DNA of 32,849 nt from Faecalicoccus pleomorphus DSM 20574 (GTDB lineage Bacteria > Bacillota_I > Bacilli_A > Erysipelotrichales > Erysipelotrichaceae), in NCBI RefSeq assembly GCF_000420345.1, contig NZ_ATUT01000020.1:1-32849 (forward strand), in the 5' to 3' direction. Made by a program: the position numbers and the translations under genes. Positions 14,868 through 23,389 of this stretch are shown one piece after another. Within the stretch, counting starts at the first letter, position 1. Every line of letters begins with the position of its first letter. Under the pieces are notes generated by a model, which saw nothing but the letters and a program-made list of their open reading frames with translations, searched no databases and was not told where the DNA came from.

Positions 14868-15530
14868 ATGATCAAAGCTGTTTTATTCGACTTTGATGGA
14901 TTATTGGTTGATACAGAGGTTATATCTCTGAAAATCTATCAGGAAGTATTATCTGAATATGGATTTCAATTCAGTAAAGAAGAATACTCAAAACATTATA
15001 GTGGAAAGACTGAAGTTGAAAATATTCAACGACTCATAAATACCTATCACTTATCATTAACACACCAAGAATGCCTAAATAAAGTTTTAGATGTTGAACA
15101 AAAACTCATTGCACAAGGCGTAGAATTAAAAACCGGTGTAAAACCACTTCTTCAATTTTTGAAGGAAAACAATTTTAAAATAGCTTTAGCTACATCGAGT
15201 ACCAGAGAAAGAGCTATATCCATTTTAAAAAGACATGATATCCTCCATTATTTTGATGAATTTGTATTCAGTGAAGATGTGAATTCAAGCAAGCCTGATC
15301 CCGAGGTATTTTTAAATGCTTGTGAAAAACTGCATGTTTCACCTGGAAAAGCCATTGTCTTAGAAGACAGTGAAAATGGAATCATGGCAGCTTATAATGC
15401 GCATATTCCCGTTATTTGTATTCCTGACATGAAAAAACCGGCAAAAGAATATCTGGATAAAGCCCTTCATGTTTATGAAACTTTAAATGATGTCATCCCT
15501 TATTTACAAAGCTTCATTAAAGAAAAATAG
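14868..15530 (+). CDS. HAD phosphatase, beta-phosphoglucomutase-like
   Basis: 220 residues from ATG 14868 (AGAGGTG upstream; the in-frame GTG at 14859 lies inside that site). Motif 1 is FDFDGLLVDTE (Asp8, Asp10), typical of the beta-PGM / phosphoglycolate-phosphatase-like subfamily with a helical cap; then LATSS (motif 2), SKPDPEVF (motif 3 Lys) and LEDSENGIMAA (motif 4). It acts on a small phosphorylated metabolite such as a sugar phosphate, unidentified. The Nudix gene begins 23 bases after the stop, so both probably belong to one metabolite-cleaning transcript. Confidence 0.9.
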   Translation: MIKAVLFDFDGLLVDTEVISLKIYQEVLSEYGFQFSKEEYSKHYSGKTEVENIQRLINTYHLSLTHQECLNKVLDVEQKLIAQGVELKTGVKPLLQFLKENNFKIALATSSTRERAISILKRHDILHYFDEFVFSEDVNSSKPDPEVFLNACEKLHVSPGKAIVLEDSENGIMAAYNAHIPVICIPDMKKPAKEYLDKALHVYETLNDVIPYLQSFIKEK

Positions 15531-15553
15531 AATTTTATAGGTGAGGAAAATAT

Positions 15554-16164
15554 ATGGATAAACAAAATCAATGGATACAATGGGCCATAGAACTACAAAG
15601 CCTGGCACAAGCTGGTTTAACATATGGTAAAGATGTTTTTGATCAAGAGCGACATCAACGCATTCGTGAGATATCCGCTGAAATAATTTCCAATCTTTCC
15701 GATATTCCATATAAAACAGTTGTTGGTTTATTCTGTAACGAAATTGGTTATCAAACCCCTAAAATTGATACCGTGCATCAATCATTCGAGATGATAAAAT
15801 CCTTCTTGTGAAAGAAAATGATGGAAAATGGTCATTGCCGGGTGGATGGTGTGATGTAAATATATCCGTTGGCGAAAATGTAGTAAAAGAAGAAGCTGGA
15901 TTTGATATTATACCAGAGAAAATCATTGCGATTCAGGATAGAGCCAAGCATAATCTTCCGGTATATGCTTATGGAGTTTGTAAAATATTTATTCAGTGCT
16001 CTGTGATTAAAGGAGAATTTAAAAAGAATATCGAAACAACGAACTGTTCCTACTTTTCAGAAAATAATTTACCTACACTTGCGCTTGAAAAGAATAACGA
16101 GGAACAAATCAAAATGTGTTTTGCGGCTTATCGAACCAAAAATTGGACAACCCTCTTTGATTAA
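15554..16164 (+). pseudogene. Broken Nudix hydrolase (frameshift plus lost Nudix-box residues)
   Basis: Two overlapping frames together make one Nudix protein. The first (15554-15811) carries the N-terminal helical domain ending at GYQTPKIDT; the second (from about 15770 to 16164) restarts with ASIIRDDKILLVKE and WSLPGGWCDVN and runs to the family-like end TTLFD. One missing base near 15768-15771 (ACCGTG where ACCCGTG would keep frame) breaks the reading. In addition the Nudix box reads SVGENVVKEEAGFD, three residues shorter than the family's ...VKEVKEEAG..., as if nine bases were lost between two GTAAAAGAA copies; that removes part of the metal-binding Glu cluster. Homologues hydrolyse nucleoside-diphosphate derivatives. 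A GTGA stop-start at 15808-15811 could restart translation, but the damaged box argues for inactivity. Confidence 0.8.
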
Positions 16165-16268
16165 AGGCAATAAAAAATCAAATTACTAGATCAAGTATGG
16201 AATTACACCATCCTTTGCCGAATATGTATAAAAATATGGTGAAAATATTAATCAACCTTTTCTTCCAT

Positions 16269-16316
16269 AAAAGTATATTTAAAGTATACTTAAAGTCTAC
16301 TTTTAAAGTCTACTTT
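16269..16316. repeat. Repeat array R1: four AAAGTnnACTTT-type units at the 3' end of the AlbA_2 gene
   Basis: Units begin at 16269, 16281, 16292 and 16305 (steps of 12, 11 and 13). The best units read AAAGTCTACTTT, an imperfect palindrome with AAAGT and ACTTT arms. The gene's stop codon (16310-16312) lies inside the last unit. The stretch 16165-16268 before it is AT-rich with no gene. Confidence 0.8.
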
Positions 16317-17611
16317 GTTATCCATTGACCTTTTTTTCGAGATCCGACTCTTTCGAGAATTCCAAAACTCTGAAGCTTAGCACAAATTTTCTTAGTTGCT
16401 CCAAGACTGATTCCTATTTCATCTGCGACATTCTGAAGCGATAAATTACCATTATAACTTAGAATATCATATACTTTTTTCTGATTTTCAGTTAATCCAC
16501 TTTTATATAATAAGTTTTTTCTAGCTTCAACATCAGGTCTATCAAAAGCCAATGGAATCGTTACTTTTAACATCCCATCATCAAAAGAAAATACCTCTTT
16601 ACCATACTTTTCAACAATCGTTGGGATACCGTGCCCGCTTTGTTCAGCATATTTGGCAGCCATGAAAATCATTAATAAACTTTTATTGACCGGTACACTG
16701 GTTCCCTGATAGAACCCTTCTTTTGATAAAGAAAAAGGAAGACCGCCATATGAAACTATTTCGATACGATTATCAAACATATAAATAGAAGGCGCTATTT
16801 CGCTTTTCCAATCATTGTGTAAACAAGCATTTATCCAAGCTTCCCGAAAGCTAGGAAAGTCAAACAAGGGGAGTTCCTCTCTTATTGCGTTATTTAGATT
16901 CACTTTCGTTATATTTATGGTTTCAAAATATTGCATAACTTCTGAGATAGAAACCAGCAAGCATTTTCCCCCGTATTCAGTTCTTTTAGACATTACGCTC
17001 TTATCAGTTCCTTCAAAGGTAATAACTTTTAAAGAAATAGAATTCCTATCGGATAATAAGTAGGCATTCATGTTGAATTTACCATTTCTGTTTATCAAAC
17101 TGTAATTTGAGTAAAATTCTCTTGTAGCACTTGGATGGATTCCGTTGCCTGCTAATATGGCGAAAAGTGAATTAAAAGTAGGGTTTTGATTAGGTGATTC
17201 CATCTGACGCAAGATATCAGAATCAGAAGTAGATAGCATTTTTCTCAAAATCTCATTTGAAGCATGTTCATCAGCTGAAACATTACGGATATAGTATCTT
17301 CCATCGAATGAATATGGAATATCATATCCTCTAGCAGCAACCCTCACATATTTCCTGCTTTTTTCATCCGTCAATACTAGAATGTCTGCATAAATTCGAG
17401 GTTCAATTTTATCAGTTATTCTATTTCGTATATCCATTAAAGTATTTTTACCTATAGAAATTCCACATATATTTCCATCATCTTTTACACCATAATATAC
17501 AGTGCCTTGACCATGCTTATTAAGCATGGCTACAATTGATTTCAAGCCTTTATCAAGCTGGCCTAACCCTTCTTTAAATTCTTGATATTCATTCTCGATA
17601 CCGAGATTCAT
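16310..17611 (-). CDS. AlbA_2/HATPase_c_4 ATP-binding regulator with C-terminal winged helix
   Basis: 433 residues from ATG 17611 (AGGTG six bases upstream). Domain order: AlbA_2 (Schlafen AAA_4-like) at about 5-110 with EYQEFKEGLGQLDKGLKSI and GTVYYGVKDDG; a middle region; a HATPase_c_4 domain around 245-370 with the N-box FREAWINACLHNDW and lid EQSGHGIPTI; and a winged helix at the C-terminus (LTENQKKVYDILS, LSLQNVADEIGIS). Such proteins are annotated as DNA-binding transcriptional regulators of mobile or stress regions; the true activity is not established. Repeat arrays of the same unit lie both over its promoter and over its stop codon, suggesting it binds them. There are no neighbours in an operon. 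Confidence 0.85.
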   Translation of the reverse strand: MNLGIENEYQEFKEGLGQLDKGLKSIVAMLNKHGQGTVYYGVKDDGNICGISIGKNTLMDIRNRITDKIEPRIYADILVLTDEKSRKYVRVAARGYDIPYSFDGRYYIRNVSADEHASNEILRKMLSTSDSDILRQMESPNQNPTFNSLFAILAGNGIHPSATREFYSNYSLINRNGKFNMNAYLLSDRNSISLKVITFEGTDKSVMSKRTEYGGKCLLVSISEVMQYFETINITKVNLNNAIREELPLFDFPSFREAWINACLHNDWKSEIAPSIYMFDNRIEIVSYGGLPFSLSKEGFYQGTSVPVNKSLLMIFMAAKYAEQSGHGIPTIVEKYGKEVFSFDDGMLKVTIPLAFDRPDVEARKNLLYKSGLTENQKKVYDILSYNGNLSLQNVADEIGISLGATKKICAKLQSFGILERVGSRKKGQWITK

Positions 17612-17632
17612 AACGTTCACCTCATTTCATTT

Positions 17633-17679
17633 AAAGTATACCTTAAGTCTATTTTAAAGTCTACTTTTAAAGTCTACTA
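17633..17679. repeat. Repeat array R2: AAAGTCTACTTT-type units over the AlbA_2 gene promoter
   Basis: Units begin at 17633, 17644, 17656 and 17669 (steps of 11, 12 and 13). They start 22 bases upstream of the gene's ATG, and the first unit contains TATACT in minus-strand orientation, a likely -10 box. The array repeats the composition and pacing of the array at the gene's other end. They look like an autoregulatory operator. Confidence 0.8.
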
Positions 17680-18142
17680 CAATATCGTTGCTTCTATTAA
17701 ATATGATTGTGCCGATTTAAAAATGTAGATTATTATCGCTACTAATAGCACTCAGAAACAAATAGTTCTGTGGCGAAAATGTGGCAAATATGTATAAAAA
17801 TAAAAACACTTCCTCAATCTGCCTTTATTCAAAGCATTTCAAGAAAGTGTTTATATGCAATGGCGCCTGAAACATTGTGAATTATACTGAAATTAAAGAT
17901 TATTGAAGGCTATTATCCACCATTATAAGGGCCATTTTATTTAACATAATCGTTATAAATCATTATTAATCGATATAAATATAGTTAAAAATTTGGCGGA
18001 TTTTTGGCGAAAATGAAAAGAGTAGAGTTTTTACTTTGCCATTGAATTTCCACATTATCATTCAGTATTTTTTAATCGATTTAGAAAATATAGTTGCTTA
18101 TAGCAAAATTGTCTATCAATTAAAATATGTGAAAACTCCGTT
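17680..18142. other. AT-rich intergenic stretch with possible recombinase-gene remnant
   Basis: No complete gene is visible. A short plus-strand frame at about 17749-17880 includes NSSVAKMWQ, similar in feel to the C-terminal tail of phage-type tyrosine recombinases, and a hairpin-prone AAACACTT / AAGTGTTT pair follows (about 17804-17852). The 16-mer AATATGTATAAAAATA at 17787-17802 also occurs at 16221-16236. The remainder to 18142 is low-complexity AT-rich sequence. Confidence 0.3.
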
Positions 18143-20125
18143 CTATAACATTGTACAACTTTCTGCTATTTTAAATGCTAGATTTTTTATAAATAATAAA
18201 TCATTGCTGTCTATATTTTCCGGTGAATCGTCAACAGAAATATAAAGATAATAATTAATTAATTCTTTTGTCTCAATATTTTGGAAATCGATAGTAGCAA
18301 TAGTAGTTTCGCCGTTTTCAAATAGCTCGTATGGATACCAGATACGTATGAATCTAGTTTGATCTCCTAAATATTGCTCTTCTCCTCCATTTGAACTATT
18401 TTTATTCAAATCTTTATATTCATCCATATTCCGTTGAATTCCATCATACGGTTGAAAAGACTCAATAATAATAATTTGAATTGTTCTATTTTCTAATTTA
18501 TCAATATATGGAACTTTATAATTCCAAATATAGCTTAATGTTGACCCATCATTTTTCTTATAATCGCTTAAAATAGAATTCTGAGGTAAATATATACTGC
18601 AAGAAAAATCCTCCATCTCAAATTCTTGTGTTAATTGGATTTCTTCTATCTTCGGAAAGATCAAAGTATTTATATCTGTTGAATTTGCATTGGGTATGTC
18701 TAGAGTAAAAACATCGTGTCCATACTTATCTATTTCTTTTTCTATATTTAAATACTGTAAATAATTATTCTCAAATAAAGGATCTGGAGCATAATCATTA
18801 TACATATGATAATATGCTGTTTTCACATGGTAGTACATTCGGACAAGTTCTACATAATCTCTAATTTTTTCTTCAGATAACGTTCCTCCTTTTTTTATTT
18901 GATTATGATATTTTTGTAACTCGACAGCAATTTTAGATTGAAGAGCAGTATAATCTTTCTGCTCAATTACTGAAACAGCTCCATCAGTCACACCACTAAT
19001 ATTTCCATAAACTTTAAGTAGACTTAACCCTACATCTAATGCCGGTACTATTTTTATCAATGTGGATGCTATAATATCGCCACCAGTATTTTTTATAAAA
19101 GAAATTCCTTCATCTTTATATAGCCCCATCATTGCATCTTGATACATTCTTTCGCTATTTTTATTGTATCCATTAGTAATCTTCTTGAGATCTTTATATA
19201 AAGAATCAGTTTTACTTAAAATATGCATATCTGGATTTAATAAAGTTTTTTCAACATTCTTTATATTTTCAGTATACAATTGTTCTATTTGTAACTGTAT
19301 ATTAGCCATGCGGCTTAGCATTTCATAATCTAAATTTGCAGAGTTTGTAACCATGTTCATATTATCTCCAAACACTTTAAGCGATTTGTCAAAGATTTCT
19401 AAATTCATCATTTCCCCAACTGAAGAAATAAAAGATACATCGTTAGAAACTGTAGAAGCATAATCTACAATAGCGCGGTTACTTTCTAAAATAAAATTAT
19501 CTTTATCCTCTTCCGTCAAAAGGCTAAAAGCTAATCGTCTGCTTCTCTCCCCAGGCATAGAAGATAATAATTTTCCATTCAATAATAGCCATAGCCAAGC
19601 AGCTCCACTTTCTAGATTATTAGCATTATTTTCAATATTTCCACCATGCACTAAGTCATAATTTACTTGGTTTACCAATTGGCTAAATGTCTTCTCGGCA
19701 GAAAATAAAATTAACCTGCCATCTGGAGACATCTTTAAACGAGAATCTAAATAATCTATCGTGGGTATTAATTCAATATAAGTCACACCATCTACATCAA
19801 TTGTTCTAATCGTATCTTTATAAGAACCATATTGAATCTTTCCATCTTTAAGTGATACTCGCTTAGTTGTTTGTAAACCGCTTTTCTTTTCAAATACTAT
19901 TTTTCCATCCTGTAGAGCATATACATAATCAGTCAATAAAGCTAACTCATTTGGTTCAATATATGGAGTATTATCTTGAAAGTACAGAATTACAGTTTTA
20001 TTATCAGATTCATAATAATCATAAATCTCGATTCTTTTTTTCTCACTCTCTATTGCATGTACTGATAAAGTACAACACTGAAACAATAAAGAAACTGTTA
20101 AAAAATAGCAAATTATTTTCTTCAT
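18143..20125 (-). CDS. Exported protein with amine-oxidase-N-like domain
   Basis: 660 residues from ATG 20125; the frame is open 17 codons further upstream, but Met-Lys-Lys plus a hydrophobic run ending SVHA makes a clear signal peptide at 20125. Residues ~40-150 (VDGVTYIELIPTIDYLDSRL, SPDGRLILFS) resemble the copper-amine-oxidase N-terminal-like domain, a small wall-associated fold found in many Firmicutes exported proteins. A long helical middle region (about 160-460) follows, then a beta-rich C-terminal part with IRIWYPYELFENGETTIATIDF. No catalytic motif is seen. It follows the preceding gene's stop by a single base, so the pair is coupled. Not recognised beyond this. Confidence 0.7.
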   Translation of the reverse strand: MKKIICYFLTVSLLFQCCTLSVHAIESEKKRIEIYDYYESDNKTVILYFQDNTPYIEPNELALLTDYVYALQDGKIVFEKKSGLQTTKRVSLKDGKIQYGSYKDTIRTIDVDGVTYIELIPTIDYLDSRLKMSPDGRLILFSAEKTFSQLVNQVNYDLVHGGNIENNANNLESGAAWLWLLLNGKLLSSMPGERSRRLAFSLLTEEDKDNFILESNRAIVDYASTVSNDVSFISSVGEMMNLEIFDKSLKVFGDNMNMVTNSANLDYEMLSRMANIQLQIEQLYTENIKNVEKTLLNPDMHILSKTDSLYKDLKKITNGYNKNSERMYQDAMMGLYKDEGISFIKNTGGDIIASTLIKIVPALDVGLSLLKVYGNISGVTDGAVSVIEQKDYTALQSKIAVELQKYHNQIKKGGTLSEEKIRDYVELVRMYYHVKTAYYHMYNDYAPDPLFENNYLQYLNIEKEIDKYGHDVFTLDIPNANSTDINTLIFPKIEEIQLTQEFEMEDFSCSIYLPQNSILSDYKKNDGSTLSYIWNYKVPYIDKLENRTIQIIIIESFQPYDGIQRNMDEYKDLNKNSSNGGEEQYLGDQTRFIRIWYPYELFENGETTIATIDFQNIETKELINYYLYISVDDSPENIDSNDLLFIKNLAFKIAESCTML

Positions 20126-20126
20126 A

Positions 20127-20630
20127 TCATAACCCTTTTTCCTCAAAATACTTATCCATTCCACCAAAAATTGCATAAATTAGTTCTTCATTTTCTTTAA
20201 CCTGATACTTCCCATCCTTTTTTTCATAATTTATTTTTATTTTATTAGTAATCAATGGGCAATTTTCAGAATTTATTATTTGTAAAATTTTTTGTTCATC
20301 TTCACTATGTTTCAAAATTGAATACATATCCGGTACGGTAATGGAAAGATTAGCTTGTTCTTCATTATATTTTGTTACTTCAATTTGGACCTTTTTTTCA
20401 TAATCCATCTGAAAATCATTTATAAAATTACTATCATTTAAAACAATTCCGGTTTCTTCTTTCGCTTGGTTTTCTATCTCTTCACCAGTTCTTAAATCCA
20501 ATTGTTCATAGACTGAATCTGCAAGTAAGTCTTTGCTTTGAGCAGAAGACCAGAAAAAATATCCACTTATAATACAAATCACTACAAAAACAATTAGAAT
20601 TACATATATCTTTTTTTTCTTTATGCGCAC
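20127..20630 (-). CDS. Small membrane-anchored exported protein
   Basis: 167 residues starting at GTG 20630 with AGGAGG eight bases upstream. Basic N-terminus (RIKKKK), one membrane helix at about 8-27, then a hydrophilic extracellular region with no cysteine pair motif or known domain; the pattern of alternating strands ending in KDGKYQVKENEELIYAIFGG is like small cystatin/NTF2-type lipoprotein folds. Translationally coupled to the 660-residue exported protein, with which it probably forms a complex at the cell surface (inference). Function unknown. Confidence 0.7.
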   Translation of the reverse strand: MRIKKKKIYVILIVFVVICIISGYFFWSSAQSKDLLADSVYEQLDLRTGEEIENQAKEETGIVLNDSNFINDFQMDYEKKVQIEVTKYNEEQANLSITVPDMYSILKHSEDEQKILQIINSENCPLITNKIKINYEKKDGKYQVKENEELIYAIFGGMDKYFEEKGL

Positions 20631-20639
20631 ATCATTTTC

Positions 20640-21101
20640 CTCCTAATATATAAATAAGATTTTATAGTCAAAATACATATTTTATCTTGACTCACTTTTC
20701 TTAAGTATAAATTTTCGTGAAGCATAATATTTTCGTATTCATCAACAAAAATATATAATTGATTTATAATCAAATAACTCTCTCAATAAGAAACCTTTTA
20801 TTAAATAACTAGCATTCAGTTCTTTTGATTGATAAATGTTGAACTCAAAATAGCTTTTAGTCCTTTTCAAGAAACGCCGCTCTCTTAACATGAATATATT
20901 CCTGAAAAATAGTCAAAAATATAATAATTCAAAACTAGAAGTACGTCTCACAAAAATAATAAAGAATGATATTTTGATAAATAGCTACTATTATAATAAA
21001 CTTATATCTATTAATATGATTTTATAATATATATCCATAACATTGGGAATGTATAGGTGCAACAAAAACGAGACTTCACTTCTTCATTCTCAGGTAATTT
21101 A
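20640..21101. other. Gene-poor AT-rich gap
   Basis: No credible gene. A 52-codon minus-strand frame (within about 20620-20790) runs into the next gene's ribosome site but has no ribosome site of its own and is not convincing. The promoter of the 20630-18143 pair must lie in the lower part of this gap; no clean -35/-10 pair stands out. Confidence 0.4.
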
Positions 21102-21929
21102 TTACTCATTTACTAAATTAGGGATAATTATATTACTGTTTAGTTCTAACTGATTATTATTCGCTTTTTCAATTAAATTTAAAAAGGGTTTTGTATTTAT
21201 TACTTTATAATCTGGATATTGATAACTACTTTCTATCGTTTTAGTATATCTATCCAAATGATAGGTGTACTCCATGTTAGTTTCAATATTTGTTATCAAC
21301 CCAGAAGAATCAATCATAACATTCATGTTAAAAGAAAGATAATGAAGAACAGTATTAGTTGCATCTTCTAATTGAGAATAAATATCATCTAACGCAGAAA
21401 AATATGAAGTGTTAAATTTCTCAATATCTGTTATATTAATTTCAATCTCTTTTAAGTCATCTAAATCTGATATCATATTAAACTCTGCATAATCCTGTAC
21501 ATTTCCGGACATGAGTAAAGATAACATACTTGTACTAAATAATTCATGATATTTATTAAAATCTTCACTAATAATATCTAGTTGGTAATATCCATAAATT
21601 TCCATATTAGTGAAGGAAGTATTTGCATAAGCATTAATACTTGTCTCATACTCAGGTGTTTTCTGCTGTATAAGCACTTCATAGTCAGTATCATCAATAT
21701 TTAATGTTGAATACAAATATTCATTTGTTTCATCAATATACTTATACCCCTTTCCTATCTCGACAGATCCATTACAAATAGTTTTATCACTTACTATAAA
21801 ACTGTCTTTACTATTTGATATTTCTAATGCGTTTCGGATAACTTCTATCGGATTAGAATGAAATATTGAACAACCATATAATGTTATTAGAAAAGATAAT
21901 AAAATCAGGAACTTCTGACGCAAAACCAT
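21102..21929 (-). CDS. Lipoprotein of unknown function
   Basis: About 275 residues. A signal peptide with lipobox LYGC places the lipidated Cys at residue 18 when counted from TTG 21923, or 20 from ATG 21929; the ribosome site GAAAGGGTGAT fits TTG 21923 best, though ATG is given here. The mature part is Asn/Ser/Tyr-rich with repeated short strands (SINAYANTSFTNMEIYGYY, NMEYTYHLDRYTKTIESSY), a layout seen in beta-sheet lipoproteins such as LolA/LppX-like folds, but no named family is recognised. It stands alone, with ~200-base gaps on both sides, in a run of lipoprotein genes. Confidence 0.7.
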   Translation of the reverse strand: MVLRQKFLILLSFLITLYGCSIFHSNPIEVIRNALEISNSKDSFIVSDKTICNGSVEIGKGYKYIDETNEYLYSTLNIDDTDYEVLIQQKTPEYETSINAYANTSFTNMEIYGYYQLDIISEDFNKYHELFSTSMLSLLMSGNVQDYAEFNMISDLDDLKEIEINITDIEKFNTSYFSALDDIYSQLEDATNTVLHYLSFNMNVMIDSSGLITNIETNMEYTYHLDRYTKTIESSYQYPDYKVINTKPFLNLIEKANNNQLELNSNIIIPNLVNE

Positions 21930-22173
21930 CACCCTTTCTTTTTTAAAGCTTATTAGATTTTTAATCAATTGTAACTATTTTATCGGTAGTAATCTCAGGA
22001 AAAATACTCTAGTAGTTTCTCTTCTTGCTGTACAAAAAGATTTTCCTAATTCTCTTAATTGAATTCTAATTTCTACTTATGTGACAGTGTATTCTCTCAA
22101 ATATAAATTCTTTAAATAATACATTTTATCAACGTCTTTTGTTTACTAAACATTTGTCTTGTTGTTTAATAAA

Positions 22174-23124
22174 TCATTTCTTCTCTACCCATTTTTCCAC
22201 AAAGAAGTCATCGGTACCATAATCTCCATTATAAGTACTTCCATTTAACATTAAATTTTCAAATTCTTGATCTGTATTAGCTTCTTCAACACTGAAAACA
22301 CTACCAGTATCAGTATCATAACTTTTTCTCTGTGTAAATCGTGAAGTGAAATCCCTAAATCCGCAATAGAGGTATATATAATCATCATATGTTTCATCAG
22401 AATAAACAGGATGTCTTCCTGACCATCCAACTTCTAAACACGCCTTAAAAGAAACTTTATAAGTATAAACTAACATTCTCTCATTTAAACCACTTTCATT
22501 AACATATTCATATAATTTAAGCGATCTTAATTTATTTGTATCTTTAGAGGTAACATAATATACATCTAGTGGCTCTATATCTGTAACTTCATTTAGTAGA
22601 TAGTCCTCATTTTTAGCCCTAATATAAGTTCCAATCCGTGGTTTAACATTCTCTAACGCATCTTCTCTTAATGCATCAACATCTTCGGCTGGTATTTCGC
22701 TTGCATTTAAATAGTCATGTATAATGCTTTCCATTATTCCTGAGTAACTAGTATTAACAAGCTGAACTGCTATATCATGATTTTCATCAGTATAAATCTC
22801 TTCTGCATTTACTACATTAACTTCATACTCATCTCCCATAGATAAATAATCATTCGTTGGTAAAACTTCAAACTCTAGACCATTTAGAATAGACTCTATG
22901 TATGTTATTTCGTAATCTTTTAAATTACTTTTATTAATATTCTCTGTTGAGCAATCAAACCAAATATTACCGCCTCCAGACATACCACCTTCTACTACAG
23001 GGCAGGCCTTTTTTACATCAATTGTAATTAAATTTTTATTTGAACAAGAAGATAGGCAAATCACTATTACTAAACTTATACAAAGAATTAATATTTTTTT
23101 AACATTTTTAATACTCCCATTCAA
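22174..23124 (-). CDS. Lipoprotein of unknown function with a doubtful start
   Basis: 316 residues from TTG 23124. A basic Lys-rich N-terminus, hydrophobic helix and lipobox LSSC (Cys27) mark a lipoprotein. The mature protein is acidic and Tyr-rich, has a Gly-rich stretch (VEGGMSGGGNIWFDC) and pairs of Cys that may form disulfides. No domain is recognised. No ribosome site precedes TTG 23124; instead GGGAG lies inside the frame, eight bases before an ATG (in the +1 frame) that would join this frame if the following run of seven A had eight. Either an unusual start, or slippage control, is possible. Confidence 0.65.
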   Translation of the reverse strand: MNGSIKNVKKILILCISLVIVICLSSCSNKNLITIDVKKACPVVEGGMSGGGNIWFDCSTENINKSNLKDYEITYIESILNGLEFEVLPTNDYLSMGDEYEVNVVNAEEIYTDENHDIAVQLVNTSYSGIMESIIHDYLNASEIPAEDVDALREDALENVKPRIGTYIRAKNEDYLLNEVTDIEPLDVYYVTSKDTNKLRSLKLYEYVNESGLNERMLVYTYKVSFKACLEVGWSGRHPVYSDETYDDYIYLYCGFRDFTSRFTQRKSYDTDTGSVFSVEEANTDQEFENLMLNGSTYNGDYGTDDFFVEKWVEKK

Positions 23125-23389
23125 CTAAAAAATACTATTTTTACAATGTTTTTCTATTTTGATTCTATTATTGAGCACATATCTGAACATTACGAACAAA
23201 AAATTTAAAACATTACATACTAATATCCACTATGATTAAGGGGTCTATTATTTAGAATAATCAATACAAGATATCATAAATCCGACTAAGAATTTAGTGA
23301 TTTTTTATGCAAGAAAAGAAATTATAATCCTACAAAAACTTATTAATACATAACGTCAAATATTTCCAACAATTCCTTTATAATAGACA

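Noticed and set aside
15808-16164. Separate gene for the second half of the Nudix protein
   Set aside because: Its first residues continue the same Nudix domain begun in the other frame, so it is the frameshifted remainder, not an independent gene.
16269-17679. Arrays of AAAGTCTACTTT-type repeats as a CRISPR locus
   Set aside because: Units are about 12 bp with almost no spacer, only four per array, and no cas genes are present; they behave as operator-like repeats.
14606-18142. tRNA gene or tRNA attachment site at the island boundary
   Set aside because: No cloverleaf, CCA end or T-loop motif could be found on either strand.
20620-20790. 52-codon minus-strand frame ahead of the 167-residue exported protein
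   Set aside because: There is no ribosome site and it runs into the next gene's ribosome site; it is probably chance in AT-rich DNA.
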